Positions 8,380 through 16,608 of a stretch of 64,000 bases of DNA are shown here, one piece after another. The notes below the pieces were generated by a model. That model had not been told where the DNA came from. It did no database searches and saw only the letters and a list, made by a program, of their open reading frames with translations. Source of the DNA: DAOUEO01 sp963763495 (GTDB lineage Bacteria; Chloroflexota; Dehalococcoidia; DSTF01; JALHUB01); assembly GCA_963763495.1 (NCBI GenBank), contig CAVXOY010000018.1:124001-188000 (forward strand), given 5' to 3'. The position numbers were made by a program, and so were the translations under genes. Every line of letters begins with the position of its first letter. The stretch's first letter is position 1.

Positions 8380-10199
8380 ATGGAGCAGATGACGATACCG
8401 GCCCTGCTGGAAGAGACCGTTCGCCGTCGTGAGCGAAAGCTGGCCTTCCAGATGAAGATAGGCAGAGAGTACAAGGGCTGACCTACGGTGAGACCTACCA
8501 GCAGGCGCGGGCTTTCGCCTCTGGACTCATTGCCCTCGGTCTCAAGCCGGGTGACCGCGTAGGGATCATCTGTGAGAACAGCCTGGAGTGGATAGTCTCC
8601 TATCTGGGGCAGTGCCTCGCCGGCGGCGTCGGCGTCCCCATCTACTATGACCTGAAGGCCCCGGAGATCGAAGAAGCTTTGCGCAGGGCCGGGGTCAGAT
8701 TCGCCGTAGTGTCGGCGAAGGTCCTCCCCAAGATACCGGAACGGCTCCCTGAACTGGAGACGGTCTTCGTCGTCGGCGAGGATGGGACGGTGGACCGCAA
8801 GTCCTCCTTCGCCGACCTCATTCACCGCCGCCCGCGCGCTCGCGTCATTCCCTTCGCGGCGGTGGCTGCACCAGGCAACACCGGAAAGCGACGCCGCGCT
8901 CGCTGCCACCGTCGTCCGGCCCGACGACCTGGCCTCCATCGTCTTCACCTCCGGCACCACCGGCGGTGCCAAAGGGGTCATGCTCACCCATCGCAACTTC
9001 GTCTCCGACGTCCTCGCTGTCCCCAAAATGATGCCGATTGGCGCGAAGGACAGAGTGCTGCTGGTGCTGCCGATGCATCACTGCTACCCGTTCACGGTTG
9101 AGTTCCTCCTCCCTATGATGGTGGGAGCGACCGTCATTCTCGAGAACGACCTCGTCCGCGTCCGCGATCGCATGGCGGAGACGCACCCCACCCTCTTTGG
9201 CGGCGTACCTGCGATGTACGACCTCATGTTCCGCGCCATCCGCGCTCAGGCCGAGACGCAGGGGCGGGGCCGTACCTTCGACCGCGCCCTGAACCTCGTC
9301 GCCTCTATCAAGGAGCGGACAGGCGTTAACCTTGGCCATCTCGTATTCCGGGAGGTCCACACCCGGTTGGGCGGCAACTTGCGCTTCCTGGCCAGCGGTG
9401 GTGCTGCTCTTAACCCGGACACTGCCCGCAACTTCCACCTTCTCGGACTGCTTATCATCCAAGGATGGGGCCTTACCGAGACGGCGCCCATCGTTACGGG
9501 GCAGCGCTTCTATGCCAGCCGGTTCCGGTTCACCAACTACTACGAGCGGCAACTGGGCACAGTCGGGAAGCCTCTTCCCGGCATCGAGGTGGGCCTGATC
9601 GATGTGCCGGAGAAGGAGATATACGTTCGTCTTCACGATGAGGGCGAACTCACCGTCCACGGCGACAACGTCACGCCCGGCTACTGGAAGGCTGAGGAGG
9701 AAACACGGGCGGTGAAGATCGGCGACTGGTTCCGCACCGGCGACGTCGGCCGCATAGACCGCCAGGGCAACGTCTACATCACCGGCCGCAGCAAGTACGT
9801 CATCGTCCTCGATTCCGGTGAGAAAGTCCACCCCGACGAGGTCGAGGCAAGGCGTTACAGACGAGCCCGGTCATCGAGGATATCGCTGTCGTGGCCCGCA
9901 AGGTGCGCGGCCGGACCCAGGTCTCTTGTGTCGTCTACCCCAACTTCGCTGCTGCCAGCGAGCGGATTGCCGCCGACGGCCAGACGGTCGAGGAAGGGAA
10001 CGTGCGGGCCCTCGTTGAGGCTGAGATCGACAACCTTGAGCAGGCCCTGGCGCCCTACAAGCGGACGGTCGAGTGTCTGCTGGCCGACACGCCCCTTCCT
10101 AAGACGGCCATCCGCAAGGTCGCCCGTGAGCAGCTTTCTGATAGCTACTCCTTCGACGTCAAACGCTGGCAGGAGAACGCCTCGAACCTGCTGCCATAA
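8380..10199 (+). CDS. AMP-forming long-chain acyl-CoA synthetase (three frameshifts)
   Basis: The start is the ATG at 8380 behind AGAGGAAAG. The frame breaks near 8478, 8870 and 9850, but the joined protein (about 605 residues) is a complete ANL-superfamily enzyme. The AMP-binding motif SIVFTSGTTGGAKGVM, the GWGLTETAP motif, the hinge region GDWFRTGDVGRID and the C-terminal lysine motif PLPKTAIRKVAREQL are all present. The FTNYYERQLGTVGKPLPG region is like FadD15-type enzymes. It activates fatty acids with ATP and CoA. It fits with the nearby CoA-transferases and acyl-CoA synthetase alpha chain. Confidence 0.85.
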
Positions 10200-10304
10200 G
10201 GGCCTGGACCGTCCCCTTCGATCTCTTTTCAGTTCCCGGCGGAAGCGCTCTCGGACGGGTGGCGAAGATCTTTGAAAAAAAACCGTAACCGGTAATGTAA
10301 ACGC

Positions 10305-10333
10305 TTGACAAGTTTCGTGGGGTGTTTCATGAT
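10305..10333 (+). promoter_or_regulatory. Strong housekeeping-type promoter in front of a structured RNA
   Basis: A perfect -35 box TTGACA (10305-10310), a 17-base spacer and CATGAT (10328-10333) as -10. Transcription would begin near 10340, where the base-paired RNA begins. No protein-coding gene follows on this strand until about 11.6 kb, so the promoter appears to serve the RNA alone. Confidence 0.6.
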
Positions 10334-10339
10334 GAAAGG

Positions 10340-10486
10340 TGCCCCGAGCGGTTGAGCGATGGGCTCCCGGCGGACAAATCTGAGAGATATATAGGTCGGA
10401 GGCGAAAGCCCGAGACCAATAAGAAACTCAGAGGAGGGTGAGGCCGGGAGAACAAAGCGAGGTCACTCGGGGCATTGCTTTGCCCC
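10340..10486 (+). ncRNA. Unassigned structured RNA of about 140 nucleotides
   Basis: The sequence folds into one long rod by nested perfect stems. These are 10340-10348 with 10466-10474 (9 bp), 10364-10371 with 10443-10450 (8 bp), 10379-10384 with 10427-10432 (6 bp), 10394-10397 with 10414-10417, and 10401-10403 with 10408-10410 closed by a GAAA tetraloop. The internal loops are purine-rich and nearly symmetrical (15/15, 7/10 and 9/9). It has its own promoter and ends in a terminator-like hairpin. It lies downstream of the plus-strand acyl-CoA synthetase and tail to tail with the minus-strand phosphoribosyltransferase gene. The signal recognition particle motif is absent. A 6S-like regulator is possible from the rod shape but not shown. 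Confidence 0.55.
10469..10486 (+). terminator. Terminator-like hairpin at the end of the structured RNA
   Basis: GGGGCA (10469-10474) pairs with TGCCCC (10481-10486) across a six-base loop. The left arm is also the 3' arm of the outer stem of the RNA, so the two pairings exclude each other. The hairpin could act as a terminator or as a switch. There is no T-run behind it. Confidence 0.4.
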
Positions 10487-10489
10487 GAA

Positions 10490-11426
10490 TCAACTCGTCT
10501 TCAGCGTGGCGATGAACGGCAGGTTGCGGTAGATCTGCCCGTAGTCCAGTCCGTAGCCGATCACGTACTCGTCCGGTATCTCAAACCCCACGTAGTCGAT
10601 AGGCACGTCCACCAGGCGCCGCGCCCGCTTGTCGAGGAGCGCGCAGACCTTCAGGCTGGCCGGGTGGCGCGCCTGTAGGTAGTCCAGCAGGTAGTTCAGC
10701 GTCATCCCCGTATCCACGATGTCCTCGACCACCAAGATGTCGCGCCCCTCGATGTTCTCATCCAGGTCTTTCAGTATGCGGACGGACCCGCTCCCCGCGT
10801 TGTCATACGTCGAGATCGCCATGAAGTCGACTGCCGCCGGCAGCGATATCTGGCGCACCAGGTCCGCCATGAAGAAGACAACCCCCTTGAGGACGCCCAC
10901 CAGCAGCGGCGTCTTCCCCCGGTAATCCTTCGATATCTCGGCCCCCAACTCGCTCACCCGCCGCCTGAGCTGAGGAGCGCTGACCAGCACCCGCTGGATC
11001 CCCTCGATGCTCTTGGAGGACGGCGGCCCGAAGCCGTACTTGACCAGCAGCCGCAGGTAGTCCCGCTTCCGCAGGAGCTTGATCTTCACCTCCGGGTAGA
11101 GTTCCCGCAGCAGGCGCACCTTGCGGTTCTTGTCCGTCATCAGGTCCTGCTTGAGAGTGGTCAGTTCGATGTAGGTGTCGATGTCGGGGAAATAGAAATC
11201 GGGGGTGAAGGCCTCCGCCACCCTGTCGTCCTCCATGCGCAGGGTAAAGGTGCGCGGCTCGTACTGCCAGGTGATCCCGTAGAAATCGAGGATCTTGGCG
11301 AACTCCTCCTCGCTCTCGTGAGCGAAGCGGACGGGCGTCTGCCTCCGCCCCCGTCTCGGCGACGGCGGGCTCGCGTTCTCCGGGGTCTCGCGGAGGGGCG
11401 GCTGCCTTCTGCTTCTTTTCTGCCAT
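10490..11426 (-). CDS. hpt: Hypoxanthine phosphoribosyltransferase with an N-terminal nuclease-like domain (one frameshift)
   Basis: The C-terminal 180 residues are a normal purine phosphoribosyltransferase. They show LLVGVLKGVVFFMADL, the PRPP motif VVEDIVDTGMT, and the late motifs YVGFEIPDEYVIGYGLDY. It would make IMP or GMP from free bases and PRPP in the cytoplasm. In front lies an extra domain of about 90 residues: ESEEEFAKILDFYGITWQYE, then FTPDFYFPD and YIELTTLKQ, then KIKLLRKRDY. The order resembles the PD-(D/E)xK nuclease fold, with Thr where Lys is usual. The first 30 residues (MAEKKQKAAAPP) are in another frame, with the shift near 11335. TAGAAT six bases before the ATG suggests a leaderless message. 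Confidence 0.8.
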
Positions 11427-11581
11427 GACTCAATTCTACCCTACTCCCGCTGCTTCGAACGCTCAAGCCGTGCTGTCGCTCAGGCGTAACGCGTGGCCGG
11501 TGCTCTGGTTGATTTCTGGCTCCATGCCTGCTAGTCTAGGGAAGCAATCCAGATAGAAAAAAGAGGTGGGCGGCCATCGCT

Positions 11582-12349
11582 CTGGCACGATTCCGCAGAA
11601 CTGGGGAGCTCCTATACCTTCTCACTGCCAGGGAGCTGAAGCTCAGATACCAAGACACTGTCCTGGGATTCGTTTGGTCGGTGCTTAAGCCCCTGTTGCT
11701 GGGGGTCGTTCTCTATTTCGCCCTCAAGCAAGTTGTCAGGATTCGGGTAGAGGACTATCAGCTTGTCCTGATATCCGCCCTCTTCCCCTGGGCCTGGTTT
11801 CAGACCTCTGTGCTCTTGGCGGCGCCTGTCATCAGCAACAACGGCAACCTGATCAAGAAAGTCCATTTCCCTCGCTATGTCCTCCCCTTTGCCGTCGTCA
11901 CCAACAACATGGTCCACTTCTTGCTTGCTCTGCCGGTCATCACCGTGTTCGTTCTCGTCTCCGGCTACCGGCCGTCGGCGGCCTGGCTGGTGGGGATTCC
12001 CATGCTGGCGCTGATCGAGCTTGTGCTCCTTATGGGGGTTGTCCTCCTCATCTCCTCTTTGAACGTATACTTGAGAGACCTGGAGCATCTTGTCGAGGTC
12101 TTTCTCAACCTGATGTTCTATGTCACTCCCATCATCTATCCGCTTGACCAAGTGCCGCAGCGCTATAAGAACCTGCTTCTCTTGAACCCTCTCGCCTCGC
12201 TCATCGAGGCCTGGCGGGATCTGTTCATGAGCAACAAACTCCCCGGGATCGAGGCCTTGTGGCCCTGCCTTGTCTTCACTGCAATAGCGGTGGCGATCGG
12301 TAGCACCGTTTTCGGACGCTTGGAGAGAGGCTTCGCCGATGCACTCTGA
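11582..12349 (+). CDS. ABC-2 type polysaccharide export permease (Wzm-like)
   Basis: The N-terminus, RRTGELLYLLTARELKLRYQ, and the following hydrophobic helices are typical of O-antigen and teichoic-acid exporters of the ABC-2 family (about 255 residues, six membrane helices). It moves lipid-linked glycan across the membrane with its ATPase. The open frame begins after a stop at about 11540, and no ATG, GTG or TTG is in frame before the conserved part. CTG at 11582 is given as a nominal start. A one-base error in the GGTGGGCGG stretch before it would bring a GTG into frame. The last 11 bases overlap the ATPase gene. Confidence 0.85.
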   Translation: MARFRRTGELLYLLTARELKLRYQDTVLGFVWSVLKPLLLGVVLYFALKQVVRIRVEDYQLVLISALFPWAWFQTSVLLAAPVISNNGNLIKKVHFPRYVLPFAVVTNNMVHFLLALPVITVFVLVSGYRPSAAWLVGIPMLALIELVLLMGVVLLISSLNVYLRDLEHLVEVFLNLMFYVTPIIYPLDQVPQRYKNLLLLNPLASLIEAWRDLFMSNKLPGIEALWPCLVFTAIAVAIGSTVFGRLERGFADAL

Positions 12350-13121
12350 CGAGCTCGACGTTATCACCCTAGAGCACGTATCCAAGCGTTACTATCTTCG
12401 CTCGCAGCGGCCTCAGGAGCTGAAGACAGCCGTCCTCCATCTGCCCTCGTTTCTCCGCAGCGACCACAAGCGCCGGCCCTTTTGGGCGCTCGACGACATA
12501 TCGCTCAACATCAGAAGGGGTGAAAGCATCGGCGTGATCGGGCCGAACGGCTCCGGGAAGAGCACCCTACTCCGGATCGTCGCCGACCTTGCCCGTCCTA
12601 CCACCGGCACTGTCCAAGTCAACGGGCGCATCTCTGCCCTCCTGGAACTGGGGGCGGGGTTTCACCCCCAGATAACCGGTCGGGAGAATGCCGTCCTCAA
12701 CGCCGTCCTTCTCGGTCTCACTCGCAAGGAGGCGGATGAGCGTTTGCCTGAAATCATCGCCTTCTCTGAGCTGGGCGATTTCATTGACCAGCCCATGCGC
12801 ACCTATTCCTCCGGCATGTACATCCGCCTCGGGTTCGCCGTCGCCGTCCACGTGAAGGCCGATGTCCTGCTGGTAGACGAGGTACTAGCGGTTGGCGACA
12901 CGGAGTTCCAGCAAAAGTGCTTCTCCCATATCGAGAAGCTGCGCGCCGAAGGTGTTACCATAGTCCTCGTCTCCCACGACCTGGGCAGCGTTACCCGCTT
13001 CTGCGATCGCGCTGTCCTCCTGCAACACGGTCGTATCCAGATCGACGGCGAATCACAGCCGGTAGTTCACGAATACCTGTCCCGGATCACGGCCCTCATC
13101 GGCCAGCCCGTTTCATCCTGA
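12339..13121 (+). CDS. ABC transporter ATPase for polysaccharide export (Wzt-like)
   Basis: The protein has 260 residues: Walker A GPNGSGKST (68-76), signature YSSGM (156-160), Walker B LLVDEVLAVGD (177-187) and the switch SHD. The YSSGM signature and LLVDEVLAVGD are hallmarks of the Wzt/TagH/RfbE group. The C-terminal carbohydrate-binding domain of long Wzt proteins is missing, so export should not need recognition of a capped chain end. It overlaps the permease gene, and the two form the exporter. The frame is intact. Confidence 0.92.
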   Translation: MHSDELDVITLEHVSKRYYLRSQRPQELKTAVLHLPSFLRSDHKRRPFWALDDISLNIRRGESIGVIGPNGSGKSTLLRIVADLARPTTGTVQVNGRISALLELGAGFHPQITGRENAVLNAVLLGLTRKEADERLPEIIAFSELGDFIDQPMRTYSSGMYIRLGFAVAVHVKADVLLVDEVLAVGDTEFQQKCFSHIEKLRAEGVTIVLVSHDLGSVTRFCDRAVLLQHGRIQIDGESQPVVHEYLSRITALIGQPVSS

Positions 13122-13143
13122 AGGATTGGAGGCTAGCACTTTA

Positions 13144-13719
13144 ATGGTGAGTTTGGAGATAGGCGGCACTCGCAAACACCGCGGGACGCTGAAGGTAGGC
13201 AAGAGCGCCGGCCCTGGCGTCGCTATCCTTGCCGACCTCAGTTGGGGGCTCCCTTTCAAAGATGACACGGTGGAAGAGGTCTACCTTGATCACTCCCTCG
13301 AGGACGCCGGCGATTTCGTCGCGGCGATGAAGGAAGTCTGGCGGGTTTCTCGCGCCGGAGCGCTTGTCCATGTCTGGCTTGCCCATGCCACCTCCTCCTG
13401 GGCGAGTACGAGAAACCCCTGGCAGGTGCGACCCTTCACCATCGAGTCCTTTGAGTTCTTTGACCCGGAGAAGAACCCGAACCACCCGCCCGAAGCCGCC
13501 TTCGAGATCGAACGGGCGAAGCTCTCCCTGACCACGCTCAGAGAAGGCCAGAGGCCGCGGCTCACAGGAGGAGTCATCTCCTCCGTCGTCGAATCCCTCG
13601 CCAATCGCAACCGGGGTACCCAATACCGCTGGGAGAGATGGCTCGGCTCCCTGATCGGGTTTGAGGAGTTCTTTGTTCTCCTCACCGTCGTGAAGGCCGC
13701 GCCCTGGGCTGATTCCTAG
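13144..13719 (+). CDS. Methyltransferase-like protein of the glycan locus
   Basis: About 190 residues. DLSWGLPFKDDTVEEVYLDH followed by FVAAMKEVWRVSRAGALVHV resembles the second half of class I methyltransferase domains, but the glycine-rich SAM motif near the N-terminus is not evident. The protein may therefore be a degenerate or non-catalytic relative. An upstream TTG at 13126 is also open, but GGAGG at 13128-13132 overlaps it and fits the ATG at 13144, which is chosen here. It follows the exporter genes and precedes a complete methyltransferase. Confidence 0.6.
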   Translation: MVSLEIGGTRKHRGTLKVGKSAGPGVAILADLSWGLPFKDDTVEEVYLDHSLEDAGDFVAAMKEVWRVSRAGALVHVWLAHATSSWASTRNPWQVRPFTIESFEFFDPEKNPNHPPEAAFEIERAKLSLTTLREGQRPRLTGGVISSVVESLANRNRGTQYRWERWLGSLIGFEEFFVLLTVVKAAPWADS

Positions 13720-13765
13720 TGCGGCGCTGGCCGTCCCGCATCGCCTCCAGGTAGATGTCCTAACT

Positions 13766-14551
13766 ATGCCGCAGATTGCTGTCGACCTGGACTATGATCT
13801 GGAAGAGGACAAAGGTCTCCTCCACCAGTCCTTGCCCCACGTCTTCTTCCTCGACCGGGTCCAGGCTGTCACCCGGGAGATTGTAGTTCAAGGCCTGCCG
13901 GGGCGCGTCCTCGACCTCGGCGCCGGTCTGGCGTTTCAGGCCGTCGCCTTCTCCAAACGGGGATGGGAGTCCTGGGGCCTGGAACCCTCTCCCGCTATGC
14001 TCTACCATGCCCGCCGCAACGCGAGGGGATCGCGCGCCGACGTAGCCTTAGTCCAGGGAGTCGCCGAGAGTCTCCCTTTCCCGGATGACAGCTTCGACCG
14101 CCTCCTCTGTCAAGGCTCTTTCGATCATTTCGCCGACCCCTCGGCCTCCGTCTCCGAGATCGCCCGTGTTCTCAAACCCCAGGGACGTGCTATTATCGCC
14201 ATCGCCAATTATGACAGTCTGTCCTGTCGCCTGGGCAAGGCCATTGCTCATGTCGCACATACTTGCGGTCGTTCTTTCCCGCCGGAGCCCTATCGCTACT
14301 GGGTTCCGCCGCGGACCCATACCTTTCGAGGAGACTACCAGTCCGTCCGGAAGCTGGGCGGGAGCTGCCTGGAGATGGAGCGCTGCTTTGGGATATCCCT
14401 TTTCTGGCTGTTCCCCTACTGGGCGGGCCTCCTTGAGCGGCTTCCCCAGTCTCTGGCCGACACGCTCCTCCGCCTGGTCGACCGTGTCGCCTACCGTCTC
14501 CCTGTTCTGGCAGACATGATCATCACGACCTGGAGACCGCGAAAACCATGA
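13766..14551 (+). CDS. Class I SAM-dependent methyltransferase
   Basis: This 261-residue protein shows RVLDLGAGLAFQAVAF (SAM binding) around residues 47-62, then VQGVAESLPFPDDSFDRLLC and SEIARVLKPQGRAIIAIAN, the full set of Methyltransf_11 motifs. The C-terminal 90 residues are rich in aromatic and hydrophobic residues and may bind a lipid-linked substrate. Its stop overlaps the start of the next gene (ATGA), so it is translated with the acyltransferase. Its place in the glycan locus suggests modification of a sugar or lipid carrier, which is inference. Confidence 0.85.
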   Translation: MPQIAVDLDYDLEEDKGLLHQSLPHVFFLDRVQAVTREIVVQGLPGRVLDLGAGLAFQAVAFSKRGWESWGLEPSPAMLYHARRNARGSRADVALVQGVAESLPFPDDSFDRLLCQGSFDHFADPSASVSEIARVLKPQGRAIIAIANYDSLSCRLGKAIAHVAHTCGRSFPPEPYRYWVPPRTHTFRGDYQSVRKLGGSCLEMERCFGISLFWLFPYWAGLLERLPQSLADTLLRLVDRVAYRLPVLADMIITTWRPRKP

Positions 14552-15237
14552 GCGATGACTACCAACCTGACGACGCCCCGGAGCAGGGACAAGAGAAGCC
14601 GGGAGGGATGTTCGAGAACGTCCGAGCCGACTACGATGCCTATGTCTATGCTAGCTGGACCTGGGTTCCCGACTACCGGCGGCGTTCTGAGTTTTCCCGG
14701 CGTATGGAGCGGTGGGACGCTGTTATCTTCCGGGGACTGTGGCCTTCCGTCGCCCTTTTCCGCCTCAACGTGTGGGCCCGCCGGCGCGGCATACCCATCC
14801 TCTCCTACCTCGCCGATGCTCTGAACCGGCTCCTCTTCGGCGTCATCATTGGCAAGAAGGTCGAGATCGGCCCCGGCTTCTGCATAGCCCACGGGAGCGT
14901 GGTGATCGATGGAGAGGTCAAGATCGGCAAGAACTGCACCATCAATCCCTACGTGACGATCGGACTAAGCACCTCCAGCAAGATCGGTCTCAGTCTTCAA
15001 GGCCCCACCATGGGCGACAACGTCTATATCGGCACCGGCGCCCGCGTGCTGGGGCCGATCCGGATCGGCGATAACGCTAAGATCGGCGCCAACGCCGTCG
15101 TCCTGACCGACGTGCCCGACAACCATACGGCGATCGGTGTCCCCGCTCGCATCATCCCCCAGAAACCGCCGCCGAAGAAGGGTAGTGGCGCGCGCGGGCG
15201 CAGTCGCCCGGCGGAGTCTGGTGACGGGGATTCCTGA
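14548..15237 (+). CDS. Hexapeptide-repeat acyltransferase, serine acetyltransferase-like (copy 1)
   Basis: This 229-residue protein has an acidic N-terminal extension of 20 residues, a helical part starting MFENVRADYDAY, and then a left-handed beta helix. GKKVEIGPGFCIAHGSVVI, VKIGKNCTINPYVTIG and IRIGDNAKIGANAVVLTDV are hexapeptide repeats. The His in GFCIAHG is at the place of the catalytic His of serine acetyltransferases. The C-terminal tail is basic and Pro/Lys-rich. In a surface glycan locus O-acetylation of sugars is more likely than cysteine synthesis. A related protein is encoded directly downstream. Confidence 0.85.
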   Translation: MSDDYQPDDAPEQGQEKPGGMFENVRADYDAYVYASWTWVPDYRRRSEFSRRMERWDAVIFRGLWPSVALFRLNVWARRRGIPILSYLADALNRLLFGVIIGKKVEIGPGFCIAHGSVVIDGEVKIGKNCTINPYVTIGLSTSSKIGLSLQGPTMGDNVYIGTGARVLGPIRIGDNAKIGANAVVLTDVPDNHTAIGVPARIIPQKPPPKKGSGARGRSRPAESGDGDS

Positions 15238-15263
15238 TAACTCCATGCCCGAAAAGATACTCT

Positions 15264-15872
15264 ATGTTTGAGAACGTAAAGGAAGACTTCCAGGTCTACG
15301 CTAAGTTCACCGGCGTCAAGGACATTAAGGGGATACCGGGTGCCTCCTGGATCAACGAGACGCGCCGTTTCCTGGCCGCACTATGGCTGTTCCCCTTCTC
15401 TTCTGTCCTTCTCTACCGGCTCAAGGTCTGGCTCCGCAAACATCACGCCCCCATCCTGCCGCGCCTTTGCGACTGGATAAACATGCTCGTGTGGCGGGTG
15501 CAGATAGCTGACGCTGCTGTCATCGGGCCCGGTCTCTGCATCTCCCACGGCGAGATCATGATCTTCGGCGAGGCGACCGTCGGCCGCCACTGCACCCTCA
15601 ACCCCTTTTCGGGGATGGGCCTCGTCCACAAGCGGCGGGTGTCTCATCCTTGGGAGAGGTTCGGTGGCCCCATTGTCGGCGACAACGTCTTCATAGGTGC
15701 CGGGGCGTATATCTTGGGCCCCATAAAGATCGGCGACAATGTTCGTATCGGCGCCCAATCCCTCGTGCTTCACGATATCCCCAGCAACTGCGCGGTAGCG
15801 GGCTCTCCTGCGCGCGTCATAGAATCCGAAGACGAGCTAAGCGACCTCGTGGACGAGGAAGAGGCGGAGTGA
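15264..15872 (+). CDS. Hexapeptide-repeat acyltransferase, serine acetyltransferase-like (copy 2)
   Basis: The 202-residue protein is a paralogue of the gene before it. It starts MFENVKEDFQVY, has the same helical part and the same beta-helix core with GPGLCISHGEIMIFGEATVG and IKIGDNVRIGAQSLVLHDI. The putative catalytic His in CISHGE is kept. The C-terminus is acidic (DLVDEEEAE) rather than basic. No clear ribosome site precedes the ATG. The two copies probably arose by tandem duplication and may modify different positions. Confidence 0.85.
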   Translation: MFENVKEDFQVYAKFTGVKDIKGIPGASWINETRRFLAALWLFPFSSVLLYRLKVWLRKHHAPILPRLCDWINMLVWRVQIADAAVIGPGLCISHGEIMIFGEATVGRHCTLNPFSGMGLVHKRRVSHPWERFGGPIVGDNVFIGAGAYILGPIKIGDNVRIGAQSLVLHDIPSNCAVAGSPARVIESEDELSDLVDEEEAE

Positions 15873-15892
15873 CTCCAGCGCGAGGATTCCGG

Positions 15893-16396
15893 ATGCTGCG
15901 ACGGATCGGGCAAGCCCTGCGGCCACTCAGAATCGTCTGGATCACCCCTGAACTGGCGCTGGGGCCCAGATTCCAGAAAAACCGGGTAGGGGCGCTTGCC
16001 CGGGCCGGCATCGGCAGCGTCGTCGACCTCCGGAGCGAAGCCCGCGACGACGAGGCTGTGCTTTCCCAACACGGTCTTCACTTCTACCATCTCCCCATCG
16101 AAGACAGAGCTGCCCCTACCCAGGCGCAACTCAAGAAAGTCACCAAGTGGGTGCTCGGAGAGATTGCCGCCGGGCGCAAAGTGTACGTGCACTGTCAAAG
16201 CGGTATCGGACGCAGCCCCTGCCTTGCTACCGCGATCCTCATGGCTATGGGATACTCGCTTTCTGATGCCTACAACGCGGTCAGGCGGCAGAGACCATGG
16301 GCCAGCCTGTCGAGCGCCCAGTGGCGGGCCTTGGAGCGATTCGAGCACAGCCTCCGTCCGCCGCCGTCGCCCGACGAAAATGGGCTCCCCGACTAA
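15893..16396 (+). CDS. Dual-specificity-type protein phosphatase
   Basis: About 168 residues. The cysteine phosphatase signature HCQSGIGRSP is present, with Cys and Arg in the CxxxxxR loop, and the upstream general-acid region (HLPIEDRAAPT) fits the DSP fold. A GTG at 15869, overlapping the stop of the previous gene, is a second possible start. It would remove phosphate from Ser, Thr or Tyr residues. It lies 213 bases before a BY-kinase gene, where other bacteria often encode a LMW or PHP-type phosphatase that acts on the kinase. That pairing is inferred. The spacer 16397-16608 holds only a GTGAGGAAG ribosome site for the kinase. Confidence 0.8.
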   Translation: MLRRIGQALRPLRIVWITPELALGPRFQKNRVGALARAGIGSVVDLRSEARDDEAVLSQHGLHFYHLPIEDRAAPTQAQLKKVTKWVLGEIAAGRKVYVHCQSGIGRSPCLATAILMAMGYSLSDAYNAVRRQRPWASLSSAQWRALERFEHSLRPPPSPDENGLPD

Positions 16397-16608
16397 TTAC
16401 CCCTCTCCTCCCTTCTAGCCTTCATCTACTGACGGGCGACCTTGCTCGACCTTGCGGCCTTGTCGCCGTCCTCGACTACCGTGGTTTAGGGTTCTTGCGG
16501 TCTCCCCTTGGGGTTTTTCCTGATTGAGCGTGCACCTCGCGATAAGAGACCATTGTTCAGGCGGCAACCCTGCTTGTTGGCAGATTCTCCTGATTGTGAG
16601 GAAGACTC

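Noticed and set aside
8845..9831. A 328-codon minus-strand frame inside the acyl-CoA synthetase gene
   Set aside because: It is the complement of the conserved AMP-binding domain and has a composition typical of shadows.
10340..10486. Signal recognition particle RNA, TPP, c-di-GMP or cobalamin riboswitch
   Set aside because: The hallmark motifs of these RNAs were looked for and not found. CTGAGA-like bases occur but not in the TPP arrangement, and no gene follows that it could control in cis on that strand.
16480..16530. Terminator at CCCCTTGGGG followed by a T-run, upstream of the BY-kinase
   Set aside because: The loop would be only two bases and the stem four, too short to form a stable hairpin.
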